Positions 34,768 to 43,383 of a stretch of 64,000 nt of DNA are shown piece by piece. The translations under genes were made by a program, and so were the position numbers. Within the stretch, counting starts at the first letter, position 1. Every line of letters begins with the position of its first letter. Source of the stretch: Paraperibacillus esterisolvens (GTDB lineage Bacteria > Bacillota > Bacilli > Bacillales > DSM-1321); the NCBI RefSeq assembly GCF_046237625.1, contig NZ_CP143545.1, positions 1,984,001 to 2,048,000 on the forward strand, in the 5' to 3' direction. The notes under the pieces were generated by a model. That model was given only the letters and a program-made list of their open reading frames with translations. It was not told the DNA's origin and ran no database searches.

Positions 34768-35313
34768 ATGAATTTTGAAGCGAAACATTTAATTAGGTGG
34801 GGCATACCTGGATGGCTGTATCTGACCATCATTGCTGCCTATTTCCTCATTGATGACCGGGCAGCTCTGACTGGATACCTGAGTAGCCTTGCATTAACGG
34901 ATCTTGGTTTGGCGGCTTTACTCACAGGACTTGGGATCATTCTCGGCAATATCATCCATCAGATCAGCATGCTATTCGGCTTCATCATCTGGAATAAGCG
35001 GGAAGTCTATTTCCACCGCGAATACAGCGTCGACCGCATCATTATGGACGGCAGGCAAGAGGTGCAAAGAATATATAGTTATCGGCTCGGTCAGGTTCAT
35101 GCACTAAGGGCTTTGACTACAAGCTGCATTCTATCCTGCATCACCCTGATTGCTTTATTTTACTTTCACTCCTGGTCTAGAGGATCGCTCATTTTATTCT
35201 GCTTAACTGCTATCCTGATAATTATCGTTTTCGTCAACCAGCGGTATTTCAGGCAAAACCTAGATTACTTAATGAACAAAATCAAAGTGGACAACAGATC
35301 CGATTTTTATTAA
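34768..35313 (+). CDS. Integral membrane protein of unknown function
   Basis: The 181-aa protein has about four hydrophobic segments: ~13-28, 43-68 (LAALLTGLGIILGNIIHQIS), 115-133 and 140-156. A cytosolic stretch lies between the second and third. A 29-bp gap after coaW and a terminator at 35318 make it the last gene of the sbcDC-coaW unit. No family is recognised. Confidence 0.7.
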   Translation: MNFEAKHLIRWGIPGWLYLTIIAAYFLIDDRAALTGYLSSLALTDLGLAALLTGLGIILGNIIHQISMLFGFIIWNKREVYFHREYSVDRIIMDGRQEVQRIYSYRLGQVHALRALTTSCILSCITLIALFYFHSWSRGSLILFCLTAILIIIVFVNQRYFRQNLDYLMNKIKVDNRSDFY

Positions 35314-35317
35314 ATCT

Positions 35318-35345
35318 CCAGCCAGATTCATGGCTGGTTTTTTTG
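35318..35345 (+). terminator. Terminator of the sbcDC-coaW unit
   Basis: CCAGCC/GGCTGG stem with an AGATTCAT loop, followed by TTTTTTT. Confidence 0.9.
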
Positions 35346-35593
35346 TTGGGAGGAGCGGGTGGGGGTGGTGGATAAGCAGGTGGCAGAAGAACGTGTCCAA
35401 TGCTCTCAAAATTGATTTTACCCTCTAAATAGGAATAGCAAGAGAATCATTATAATAATATTATTATGTAAACCTGATGTAGCTAACAGCTTCCAATATA
35501 AACCTTATCAAACCAAGCTCAGTTCCCTCGCTAGAGTCTTCCCCAATACTCGGCTATACTGAGATTATGGAAAATCAGAAAAGGAAGATTGCA

Positions 35594-37465
35594 ATGAAAA
35601 AGTTTTTTACGGTTGGAATGGCCGGTCATATCGATCATGGGAAGACTTCTTTGACGAAAGCATTAACGAATGTAGATACGGACCGTCTTAAAGAAGAGAA
35701 AAAGCGGCAGATATCGATAGAATTAGGATTTGCCCGGCTTGTCGATAATGAGCAGATGGAAGCATCAATTGTGGATATGCCCGGGCATGAGCGGTTCATC
35801 AGGCAGATGATTGCGGGGTCAGCGGGCATTAACCTTGCTGTTCTTGTGGTAGCTGCGGATGAAGGGGTTATGCCGCAGACAAGGGAACATCTTGAAATCC
35901 TTGAGTTTTTGGGAATTTCCCGCGGCATTGTCGCTCTAACAAAATCAGATGCGGTTGAAGTGGATTTTTTGGAGCTGGCAAGGGAAGAGGTCAGTTTGGA
36001 GCTGGAAGGGACAGTGTTTGAACAAAGTCCGATTGTGACTGTAAGCAGTCTCACGGGAATGGGAATTCCTGAGTTAAAGGCGCTCATCATAAATCAGCTC
36101 CAGGAGCTTGGACCTCTTGATGCAAGAGGAAGCTTCAGAATGCCGGTTGACCAGGTTTTCACGGTCAAGGGGCATGGAACGGTCGCCCGCGGCACAGTTT
36201 ATAACGGGAGCCTTCGAGAAGGGGAGGATCTGTACCTTATGCCGCAGGGGAAGAAAACGCGGGCGAGGCAGGTTCAGGTCCATGGAGAAAATGCAGCTAT
36301 GATAAGGGCAGGACAGCGGGCAGCGATCAATTTAGGGGGGATATCCCAGGATGAGGCAGAGCGCGGAAATGTTCTGACAGATTCGCCCCATGCCGCGGTG
36401 ACCTCTGTTATTGATATTTCGTTAAAGGCTGTAAAGTCCCTGGAGCATGAGATCAAACAGCGCATGCCGGTAAAATGTTATATCGGTACGGCAGAGGTTA
36501 TGGGGAAACTTGTATTTTTTGACCGGAATTCATTGGAGGGCACGGAAGAGGTGCTATGCCAGGTGCGTTTAGAGGAGAACATCATCACATCTAGAGGAGA
36601 TCGTTTGATCCTCCGGAGACCCAGTCCAGCGGAAACTATTGGCGGAGGATGGGTGATCGATCCTGCGGGAAAAAAATATAAATTTGGTCCGCAAACCATC
36701 GAGATGCTTACCTTGAAGGAGAAAGGCACGCCTTCTGAAAGGCTGCTTAATTTGATACATAAGGAAAAAGGAATAGCAGCCGGAAGTGCATCAAGTGAGC
36801 TGTCGCTTGCAATGGAAGAAATCAGCGGTATTCTCGAGGAAGACGGCTGGATTCTATATAAAAAGGGATTTATTTCGCATATATCGGTGATTGATGACGC
36901 AGAAAAAACAATAGAAACAGAGTTATCCCAATTTCATGAAAAGGATCCGTTAAAGGACGGAATGAATAAAGCTGAGCTATTATCTAGAAGCAAAATTCCC
37001 GGTGATTTATTTGAATTCGTGCTTTCAAGAGGCGAACAGGATGGAAAGTGGAAGCGTACGGGAAGCTTTTTAAAGAAAGCTGGTTTTCAGCCCCATGTGC
37101 CGAGGGAATGGGAAAAGCGTTCGGAATCTATGATGGAAAAGATATTGAACGGAGGCCTGAAGGCAGGAAGATTTGAAGAATATTATGAAGCAGCAGGCCT
37201 GCCAAGAACTCTCCAGACCGACGTTCTTCAGTATTTTACACACAAAGGGATGCTGATCCAGCTGGATGATCAAAGAGTCGTCCACCAGGGCGCCTTTAAT
37301 GAAGGAACAGCTCTGCTGAAGGAGAAGGTGCCTGCCGGATTTGAAGTGGCGGAGGCAAAGGATATCCTGGGACTTTCCCGGAAGCATATTATCCCTTTTC
37401 TTGAAGCACTGGATCAGAACGGATTAACAAAGCGGGAAGGAAATCAGCGAGTCTGGTTAGGTTGA
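35594..37465 (+). CDS. selB: Selenocysteine-specific translation elongation factor
   Basis: The 623-aa protein has an EF-Tu-like GTPase domain (1-~170) with G1 GHIDHGKTSLTKAL, G3 DMPGHERFI and G4 TKSD, then beta-barrel domains II and III (to ~370), and a C-terminal extension (~380-623) of winged-helix repeats that bind the SECIS RNA hairpin. It delivers Sec-tRNA to UGA codons. The ATG at 35594 with AAGGAAG upstream gives the normal MKKFFTVGMAGHIDHGK start; 35567 is an unsupported earlier ATG. selA and selD are not next to it. A tRNA-Sec gene lies 24.6 kb upstream. Confidence 0.95.
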   Translation: MKKFFTVGMAGHIDHGKTSLTKALTNVDTDRLKEEKKRQISIELGFARLVDNEQMEASIVDMPGHERFIRQMIAGSAGINLAVLVVAADEGVMPQTREHLEILEFLGISRGIVALTKSDAVEVDFLELAREEVSLELEGTVFEQSPIVTVSSLTGMGIPELKALIINQLQELGPLDARGSFRMPVDQVFTVKGHGTVARGTVYNGSLREGEDLYLMPQGKKTRARQVQVHGENAAMIRAGQRAAINLGGISQDEAERGNVLTDSPHAAVTSVIDISLKAVKSLEHEIKQRMPVKCYIGTAEVMGKLVFFDRNSLEGTEEVLCQVRLEENIITSRGDRLILRRPSPAETIGGGWVIDPAGKKYKFGPQTIEMLTLKEKGTPSERLLNLIHKEKGIAAGSASSELSLAMEEISGILEEDGWILYKKGFISHISVIDDAEKTIETELSQFHEKDPLKDGMNKAELLSRSKIPGDLFEFVLSRGEQDGKWKRTGSFLKKAGFQPHVPREWEKRSESMMEKILNGGLKAGRFEEYYEAAGLPRTLQTDVLQYFTHKGMLIQLDDQRVVHQGAFNEGTALLKEKVPAGFEVAEAKDILGLSRKHIIPFLEALDQNGLTKREGNQRVWLG

Positions 37466-37546
37466 TAAGAATAAGATTTCCTATGGATTATTTATCGCGC
37501 TTTTGCAGTCTTTATGTTCCTGATGGCGTATGCCATAAAGAAAAAG

Positions 37547-37584
37547 TAAGCAGCAGGAGAAAGAGTTCCTGCTGCTTACTTGCC
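37547..37584 (-). terminator. Strong terminator of the acetyltransferase gene
   Basis: AAGTAAGCAGCAGG/CCTGCTGCTTACTT perfect 14-bp stem. On the minus strand it is followed by TTTCTTT, and the stem includes the stop codon of the gene. On the plus strand there is no T-run, so it is not a good terminator for selB. Confidence 0.8.
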
Positions 37585-38505
37585 TCCATTGCAATTAAAT
37601 TTAATTGACTGTGTTAAATCATAACGATAGCAAATCACTGATTCTTCCTTCTTAAATCCTTCTTTAAGATATAGGCGGACCGCTCGTTCATTATCCACAT
37701 TGGCACTTAAAACAGCTTTAGGATATCCACTTCTTTTTCCAAACTCCAGAGCTTTTCTTAACAGTTGACGCCCTAAGCCTTGACCCTGGTATTCAGGGAT
37801 AAGAGCTAAAGGACCAATGCTCAGCACAGCTTCATTTTGGTAGACATCTCTGGATGAGCGTACGAGCCCAATTGGCTTTTCCTGATGATATAGAAGAAAA
37901 ATCCCACCTTCTAAATAGTCTTCTTTTTCTTTCATGCTCACTACCTCTTCAGCTGACAGAGGTGTCTCTGAGCCTTTAAGTGCTGAAAAACCGGTGTTTC
38001 GGACATGTAGATAATCAGCCTCATCTTTGTTGAATTCAAAGGTCTTAAATTGGCAGTCATTTGGCAGAACCGGTGGAGCGGAATCTATAGCATCTCTTGT
38101 AAGGAAATATGCGCAGCGCTCAATATCAAATTGCATGGATTCAAAAAGGTCCCGGACAGCATGTTTGTCTTCTTGAATAAATAGGAAGACACTATTTATT
38201 CCTGTTGTATGAGTTTTTATACTCTCTAGCATCATTTTGTAAATATGCAGATCTGGTTCTGCAGAATGAAAAATCCGGAAGCGTCCCTTTTTTCCTCTTA
38301 TCATATAAGAATCCATGATGAGAGAAATCACTGCTATAACGTCTGCTTCATTATTTGTAACTATGTATGTTGGGTTATCTGCATGAGGCTGAAAATTTTT
38401 CAAGTCTTCCTCATATAGAAACGAATCGTCTACTTCATCTCTGTGTTTTTTGCAGAACTCGATAAAATCGGGAACTCTAGCTTGGGATAAATATTCAATC
38501 TTCAT
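37576..38505 (-). CDS. GNAT-family acetyltransferase, double-domain length
   Basis: The 309-aa protein is twice the size of a single GNAT. The C-terminal half (~160-305) has the intact acetyl-CoA motif LALIPEYQGQGLGRQLL and SANVDNERAVRLYLKEGF. The N-terminal half also shows a degenerate GNAT-like fold (VFLFIQEDKHAVRDLFESMQF), as in tandem-GNAT proteins. The ATG at 38505 has GGGAGTG just upstream, so the earlier ATG at 38523 is less likely. Substrate is unknown. Confidence 0.83.
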   Translation of the reverse strand: MKIEYLSQARVPDFIEFCKKHRDEVDDSFLYEEDLKNFQPHADNPTYIVTNNEADVIAVISLIMDSYMIRGKKGRFRIFHSAEPDLHIYKMMLESIKTHTTGINSVFLFIQEDKHAVRDLFESMQFDIERCAYFLTRDAIDSAPPVLPNDCQFKTFEFNKDEADYLHVRNTGFSALKGSETPLSAEEVVSMKEKEDYLEGGIFLLYHQEKPIGLVRSSRDVYQNEAVLSIGPLALIPEYQGQGLGRQLLRKALEFGKRSGYPKAVLSANVDNERAVRLYLKEGFKKEESVICYRYDLTQSIKFNCNGGK

Positions 38506-38540
38506 AAATAGCACTCCCTGCACTGATTCAGATTCTTATG

Positions 38541-39125
38541 TTATTCGGTTTTGTACGGGGAATTTCCTGCAGCCTTGTTACTAAAATCACAGCAGGCGGA
38601 ATGATCATCCACCAAACCACATGCCTGCATGAAAGCATAGCAAATTGTGCTGCCGACAAATTTAAAGCCTCGTTTTTTCAAGTCGCGGCTCATTTTATCG
38701 CTGATTTCTGTGGAAGCCGGTACAGATGTTCCTGATTCATAGTGATTGATGATCGGAGAGCCGCCGACAAAGGACCAGATATATGCACTGAATGAGCCCC
38801 ATTCTTCCTGCACTTTTTCATAGGCGGCCGCATTGCCAATGACTGCCCTGATTTTAAGTTTGTTTCTGACAATTCCTGCATTATTTAGCAGCTCATTTAT
38901 TTTATTTTCATCATACGTTTTAATTAAGGAAGCGTCGAAGTTATCAAAAGCCTCCCGGTAGTTTTCCCTCTTTTTTAAAATGGTGTACCAGCTCAATCCT
39001 GCCTGGGCCCCCTCTAGGTTCAGATATTCAAAAAGCAGTCTGTCATCTCTGACAGGAACTCCCCACTCTTTATCATGATATTCCTGGTAGAGGGGATCCT
39101 CATTTACCCAGCTGCATCTGTTCAT
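38541..39125 (-). CDS. tag: DNA-3-methyladenine glycosylase I
   Basis: The 194-aa protein matches Tag throughout: it begins MNRCSWVNEDPLYQEYHDKE, has LEGAQAGLSWYTILKKRE in the active-site region, and the zinc-binding Cys/His set (C4, C-terminal H and C in STICYAFMQACGLVDDH). It removes 3-methyladenine from alkylated DNA in base excision repair. The ATG at 39125 follows CAGGAG; the longer frame to 39215 is unsupported. It lies upstream of and in the same direction as the acetyltransferase gene (35-bp gap), so the two may be co-transcribed. Confidence 0.95.
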   Translation of the reverse strand: MNRCSWVNEDPLYQEYHDKEWGVPVRDDRLLFEYLNLEGAQAGLSWYTILKKRENYREAFDNFDASLIKTYDENKINELLNNAGIVRNKLKIRAVIGNAAAYEKVQEEWGSFSAYIWSFVGGSPIINHYESGTSVPASTEISDKMSRDLKKRGFKFVGSTICYAFMQACGLVDDHSACCDFSNKAAGNSPYKTE

Positions 39126-39294
39126 ATTATCATTCTCCTGACTTATAAAATATGATCTCTTCTGATGATACCACACATTTGTTCGTATAGTAATCCAGGC
39201 CGTCCCATTAGACAAAAGCCTGCAGTGATGGATAAACTAAGAGTTGAGGATAGATTTCAGAAAATTCAGGGTAAAACAAGGAGGATTTCTGCAC

Positions 39295-40242
39295 ATGAAA
39301 TATAGACGTTTAGGAAGAACCGGCCTTAAAGTAAGCGAAATAAGCCTTGGCAGCTGGCTGACTTACGGGAATTCAACCGAAAAGAAAACAGCGGAGTCCG
39401 TTATTGATACGGCTTATAATCTTGGGATCAATTCATTTGATACGGCAAATGTCTATGCGCGGGGCGAAGCAGAGAGTATAGTAGGTGAGGCTCTCCGGAA
39501 GTATCCGCGTGAAAGCTATGTGCTGGCTACAAAAGTATTTGGTCCGATGGGCGATGGACCGAATGATAAAGGCTTATCACGGAAACATGTTTTTGAACAG
39601 CTTCATGCGAGTCTCTCACGTCTTGGGCTTGAGTATGTAGATATATACTACTGCCACCGCTATGATACGGACACTCCTGTAGATGAAACGCTGAGAACCA
39701 TAGATGATTTGGTAAGGCAGGGAAAGGTGATGTATGTTGGAGTGAGTGAGTGGACAGCGGAACAGATACGGGCTGCCCTCGGCACGTCAGAGAAATTCCT
39801 GCTTGACCGGATTGTGGTGAATCAGCCCAATTACAGCATGCTGCACCGCAAGATAGAAAAAGAAATCATACCGCTTGGAGAACAGAGCGGGATTAGCCAG
39901 ATCGTCTTCTCACCGCTCGCCCAGGGTGTGCTGACAGGGAAGTATAAGCGCGGAGGAGAGCTGCCCCAGGGAAGCAGGGCGGCTGATGATAAGTCAAACA
40001 TGTTCATGGACAAGCTGCTTCAGGAAGATGTACTCCTAAGGGTGGAACAGCTGGAGAAAGTGGCAGCGGAAAGGGATATCACCCTTTCCCAGCTTGCACT
40101 TGCCTGGGTGCTGAGGCAGCCGAATGTCGCTTCAGCACTTATAGGTGCAAGCAGGCCGGAACAGGTGCATGAGAATATAGGCGCCGTGAATGTTGAACTG
40201 GATGTAGAAACAGTGCAGAAGATCGATTCCATCCTGGCTTAA
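39295..40242 (+). CDS. Aldo/keto reductase
   Basis: The 315-aa protein of the AKR11/Kv-beta-like branch has MKYRRLGRTGLKVSEISLG at the start, the FDTANVYARGEAE motif with the catalytic Tyr, catalytic Lys in VLATKVFG, YYCHRYD for the active-site His, and NADPH-binding ALIGASRPEQV near the end. It reduces an unknown aldehyde or ketone. AAGGAGG lies 10 nt before the ATG at 39295. Divergent from tag. Confidence 0.93.
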   Translation: MKYRRLGRTGLKVSEISLGSWLTYGNSTEKKTAESVIDTAYNLGINSFDTANVYARGEAESIVGEALRKYPRESYVLATKVFGPMGDGPNDKGLSRKHVFEQLHASLSRLGLEYVDIYYCHRYDTDTPVDETLRTIDDLVRQGKVMYVGVSEWTAEQIRAALGTSEKFLLDRIVVNQPNYSMLHRKIEKEIIPLGEQSGISQIVFSPLAQGVLTGKYKRGGELPQGSRAADDKSNMFMDKLLQEDVLLRVEQLEKVAAERDITLSQLALAWVLRQPNVASALIGASRPEQVHENIGAVNVELDVETVQKIDSILA

Positions 40243-40363
40243 TACTTGAATCTGCAGCCTCCATTAACTTAGGTTGATGGAGGTCTTTTCAATGCTCCCG
40301 GCCATGTTTGTCAGCCATCATGAAGGGAATGAGATAAATAAATATAGAAGGAGGTCATGTAAA

Positions 40364-40525
40364 TTGGAAAAGAAGGAAGAATATAAAAATCAGCCGCAGA
40401 AAGAAAGGGCACGTGAGGAAGAGAAAAATTCAATAAGTGTAAAAAAAGATTACTATGAGAAAATTGAAAAGGGAGGAGAAACCGCTACTGGATCTCTTGA
40501 ACAGGATTTAAACAGAGATCACTGA
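40364..40525 (+). CDS. Small hydrophilic protein, 53 aa
   Basis: TTG at 40364 with AAGGAGG 9 nt upstream opens a highly charged peptide (MEKKEEYKNQPQKERAREEE ... ETATGSLEQDLNRDH) rich in Glu, Lys, Gln and Asn with no hydrophobic core. It is probably intrinsically disordered, resembling small stress- or spore-associated proteins of Bacillus, but no family is recognised. The longer frame from 40274 precedes the ribosome site. Confidence 0.5.
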   Translation: MEKKEEYKNQPQKERAREEEKNSISVKKDYYEKIEKGGETATGSLEQDLNRDH

Positions 40526-40648
40526 TTAGTGAGTGGCGGCGGGGCGGGGAAAGGTAAATGGACCACATCAAACTATACTCAGTTAAGTTCAAAAGGATGT
40601 ATTTAGTCCTGTTTTTTTGTTTGTTGGAAGAATTACATATTGGCATTA

Positions 40649-40680
40649 AAATAAGCAGACTCACAGAAGAGCCTGCTTAA
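40649..40680 (-). terminator. Terminator of the 39-aa peptide gene
   Basis: On the minus strand AAGCAGGCTC pairs with GAGTCTGCTT (one mismatch), then ATTTTA. It overlaps the stop codon of the small ORF. Confidence 0.65.
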
Positions 40681-40780
40681 TCCAGTTGGACAGGAACCCT
40701 ATGGCGTCGATCAAAGCGATGGACGCAGTCACGAGGATTCCAATCGACAAAGCGCTGATGTAAAGGATTTTTTTTATCAT
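40661..40780 (-). CDS. Putative 39-residue hydrophobic membrane peptide
   Basis: The minus-strand ATG at 40780 opens 39 codons: MIKKILYISALSIGILV followed by TASIALIDAIGFLSNWIKQALL. A single membrane helix or signal-like sequence is followed by an amphipathic tail. The frame ends in a terminator, which supports a real transcript. No convincing ribosome site is seen, so translation is uncertain. It is comparable in style to the 30-residue peptide at 28999. Confidence 0.35.
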   Translation of the reverse strand: MIKKILYISALSIGILVTASIALIDAIGFLSNWIKQALL

Positions 40781-40827
40781 GATGTTAGTCTGGCTGGGAA
40801 TGGCATTGTATATACACGAAGGAGTTC

Positions 40828-41064
40828 TCAGCAGTAGGAGGGTTCTGAAAGTTTGTTTTCAATAGCATGGATGGCGGCGCTGGTATCTAAATATTGAACG
40901 ATTTCGCGGGTTGTGAGGTCTGTGATCTGGTAGTGGTCTTGAAGAAAGCTTACATGGACGAGCGGGCATTTGTCCCCGTCAGAGTATACCAAGAGGATAT
41001 CAGAATTCCGATACTGCTTGATGAGTTTCATCATGGTTTCGAAATGGATATAGTCCTTTGACAT
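40828..41064 (-). CDS. Hypothetical protein, 78 aa
   Basis: A small soluble protein (MSKDYIHFETMMKLIKQYRN ... LLVYSDGDKCPLVHVSFLQD). The ATG at 41064 has GAGGAG 7 nt upstream; the frame opens far earlier but those residues are unsupported. It reads as a compact alpha/beta protein. No family is recognised with certainty. Confidence 0.6.
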   Translation of the reverse strand: MSKDYIHFETMMKLIKQYRNSDILLVYSDGDKCPLVHVSFLQDHYQITDLTTREIVQYLDTSAAIHAIENKLSEPSYC

Positions 41065-41285
41065 CATACATCTCCTCTCATATAGGGAAGTGACTAAGAA
41101 AAGTCGAATAGGACCCATATTTTGTATAAAATTAATTATAGCACAAGCTGTTGAAATTGATACAATTTTACGGAATTTTGTGACTTTTCTACGAGGAAAA
41201 TGCCGTTTATTTTCAAGAAACAAGGTAAAGGCCATTCTAATGACGAATATATTTAGTCATAATGATCTATAAAGGAGAATATTAG

Positions 41286-41690
41286 ATGTCGCCACTTGCC
41301 TTGACCACGTTAATTCTTTATATTGCGCCCATTGCAGCCTCGATCATTCTGGGCATATTTTTAAAGAAGGCAAGAGTTGTTCTTTTGAGCGGGGCCCTCT
41401 TGATTTCTGTTGCAGAAACAGCTTATCTCATATGGGAAAAGGAAAATGAGATTCTGCAGGAAGAAGTGCAAAGAGATAAAGTCCATGATTATCTGAATAG
41501 CAAATATCCCGGGGAGAAATTTGTTTTAAGGAACAACAGAGGTATTTTTTCTAATGGAATCAGAATTGAGGCTGTATTTATAAATGAACCTGACTATGTG
41601 TATGGGTATCGGGTAAAGAAGGATGGCAGAGTGGTGCAAAACAGCTACAGCGGCGAAAATATCCATAGAGATGGCAGGCATGTGGAATAA
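41286..41690 (+). CDS. Membrane-anchored hypothetical protein, 134 aa
   Basis: Two N-terminal membrane segments (~4-24 LALTTLILYIAPIAASIILG and 30-47) are followed by an extracytoplasmic or cytosolic domain of ~85 residues with EVQRDKVHDYLNSKYPGEKF and EPDYVYGYRVKKDG. The second domain resembles small DUF3139-type or PepSY-like folds, but this is only an impression. The AAAGGAG site is good. It may be co-transcribed with the metallophosphoesterase 58 bp downstream. Confidence 0.65.
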   Translation: MSPLALTTLILYIAPIAASIILGIFLKKARVVLLSGALLISVAETAYLIWEKENEILQEEVQRDKVHDYLNSKYPGEKFVLRNNRGIFSNGIRIEAVFINEPDYVYGYRVKKDGRVVQNSYSGENIHRDGRHVE

Positions 41691-41748
41691 GATAGAATGG
41701 TTTTATAATTTGCGAAATTACAACAAGTGAAAGGTGCAGAGTGGCTTA

Positions 41749-42870
41749 ATGAGACGTAATGTAACGGGGAGAATTCTTTTCATAGGTGTATATAATCTCC
41801 TTCTTCTTTATATAGGCTGGCATGGCTGGATTTGGCTGCATTCAGCCTTTGGTTTGCATAATCCGATTAGTCCCATCATCATAACTGGGATCATGGGCTA
41901 TTCTTATTTTTTTCGAAAGAAGTCAGAATTCCTAAGGGCGCTGGGCTCTATCTGGTTTGGCATCCTGCAATTCAGCATTTTGATTCTGCCGGCGGCTGAC
42001 CTGATTCTGCTTTTCATGAAGCTTGCCGGGAAATTGGATACTGCCGAAGCAGTAATTGCGGGCTGGATTGTCATTGCAGTTTTAATCGTCATATTTGGAT
42101 ACGGATTATTTAATGCATACAGTCCAGTAATTCGCAGATATAACATTAAGGTGGATAAAATGTGCGGGGAGAGGAAGACTCTAAAGCTTGCCGCAGCTTC
42201 GGATATGCACTTTGGACGCCTTTCCGGTGTGAGACACGCGAGAAGACTTGCGGCTGAACTAGCAGAAATTAAGCCTGATCTCATCCTGCTGCCGGGTGAT
42301 ATCATCGACGATGATCCTGGTCCATTTCGAAAAAAGAATATAGACAAAATCATGGGTGAATTTGAAGCTCCGCTAGGTGTTTATGGCGTGCTCGGAAATC
42401 ATGAGTATTATGGCGGCGGTGTTGCGGAATACCTGAAGATCATGGAGAGCATAGGCATCGATATTTTATTGGATGAAACCATTGAAATAACTGAAGGACT
42501 GATTCTCGCAGGAAGGAAGGACCGCACTGACCGTGGACGGATGGGTTTTGCAGCATTGACCCGTTCTGTCGATTCTGAACAGGTCCTCATCGCCATGGAT
42601 CATCAGCCTTATGAATTAAAAGAGGCCGAACAAGCCGGCGTGGATGTATTGCTTTCCGGCCATACACACAGGGGGCAGATGGCACCTAATCATCTGATAA
42701 CAAGAAGGATGTATGAACTTGACTGGGGTTATCTAAAGAAGAATAACATGCATGCCTTTGTTTCCTCAGGCTACGGCTTCTGGGGGCCGCCGCTCAGGAT
42801 TGGCAGCCGATCAGAAATCCTGGAGATCACTATTGAATTTACCGGAGTTAAGGGTGGGAAAATGGATTGA
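41749..42870 (+). CDS. Membrane-anchored metallophosphoesterase
   Basis: The 373-aa protein has about four N-terminal membrane helices (~10-30, 40-58, 65-90, 105-128) and a calcineurin-like phosphoesterase domain (~150-365). The domain motifs are ASDMHFGR, LPGDIIDDD, GNHEYY, and LSGHTHRGQ. It resembles Bacillus YkuE/YkoQ-type membrane phosphoesterases; substrates may be lipid or nucleotide pyrophosphates. The start is uncertain: GTG at 41734 or ATG at 41749. The 3' end overlaps the next reading frame. Confidence 0.85.
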   Translation: MRRNVTGRILFIGVYNLLLLYIGWHGWIWLHSAFGLHNPISPIIITGIMGYSYFFRKKSEFLRALGSIWFGILQFSILILPAADLILLFMKLAGKLDTAEAVIAGWIVIAVLIVIFGYGLFNAYSPVIRRYNIKVDKMCGERKTLKLAAASDMHFGRLSGVRHARRLAAELAEIKPDLILLPGDIIDDDPGPFRKKNIDKIMGEFEAPLGVYGVLGNHEYYGGGVAEYLKIMESIGIDILLDETIEITEGLILAGRKDRTDRGRMGFAALTRSVDSEQVLIAMDHQPYELKEAEQAGVDVLLSGHTHRGQMAPNHLITRRMYELDWGYLKKNNMHAFVSSGYGFWGPPLRIGSRSEILEITIEFTGVKGGKMD

Positions 42871-43167
42871 CAGGGGGAATTATAGTCTGTGGCTGGGTGG
42901 GATGCTGGTGCTTATATTCGCCTATCTTATCTGGGGAAAAAGAAGCTTTCTATGATAGCGGGCTTCAATGAAGAAGAGTTCGCCGGCGACAAGAACATAT
43001 TGGCGAAAGTCTACGGCCTTTTCTCCGCTTTTATCGGGGTCTTATGCATAGTACTGCCGTTTGGACTGGAATTTGTTGGCGGCTTTACCGGAATCCTATT
43101 TGCGGTAATTGTGGTGGCATCGACTGTAATGGTCATGATCTATTCCAATAAGCTGGATGTGAAATGA
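42854..43167 (+). pseudogene. DUF3784 membrane protein gene split by a frameshift
   Basis: The first part (GTG at 42854, GGAG 6 nt upstream) encodes a membrane helix LWLGGMLVLIFAYLIWGK and stops at 42955. A +1-shifted frame continues without a gap as KKLSMIAGFNEEEFAGDKN and two further helices to a TGA at 43165-43167. Together they make the full DUF3784 architecture (helix, GxN-E-F-GDKN motif, two helices). The phase change falls near the GGGGAAAAAG run at ~42936-42945, so the cause could be an indel mutation, a sequencing error in a homopolymer, or slippage. It overlaps the phosphoesterase 3' end by 17 bp. Confidence 0.7.
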
Positions 43168-43338
43168 AGGTCCTCTTTCAAAGGCTGCTGCCGCATAAAT
43201 TGAGGCTGTTGAATGCGAAGTGGCTTTCCGCTGCATGAACTGCAATTAAGCGTGTGCAATAAACTTGTTAAACATGGGCATTGACACGAAATCCAGCATA
43301 TCTAATTAAGATTCATTATGTAACAACAGCCAAAATAA

Positions 43339-43372
43339 AAGGAATCGGATCTTAATCCGATTCCATTTTATT
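43339..43372. terminator. Bidirectional terminator between the DUF3784 gene and swrC
   Basis: GGAATCGGA/TCCGATTCC perfect 9-bp stem. It is preceded by AAAA and followed by ATTTTATTT, so it serves mainly the minus-strand swrC. A short string TGGCTTTCCGCTGCATG at ~43220 resembles the Bacillus palindromic repeat; nothing else is seen between 43168 and 43338. Confidence 0.8.
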
Positions 43373-43383
43373 TACCTGTTGAT

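Noticed and set aside
35400..35480. Fur/Zur-box-like AT-rich dyad before selB
   Set aside because: The match to a metal-repressor box is poor and the region is simply AT-rich.
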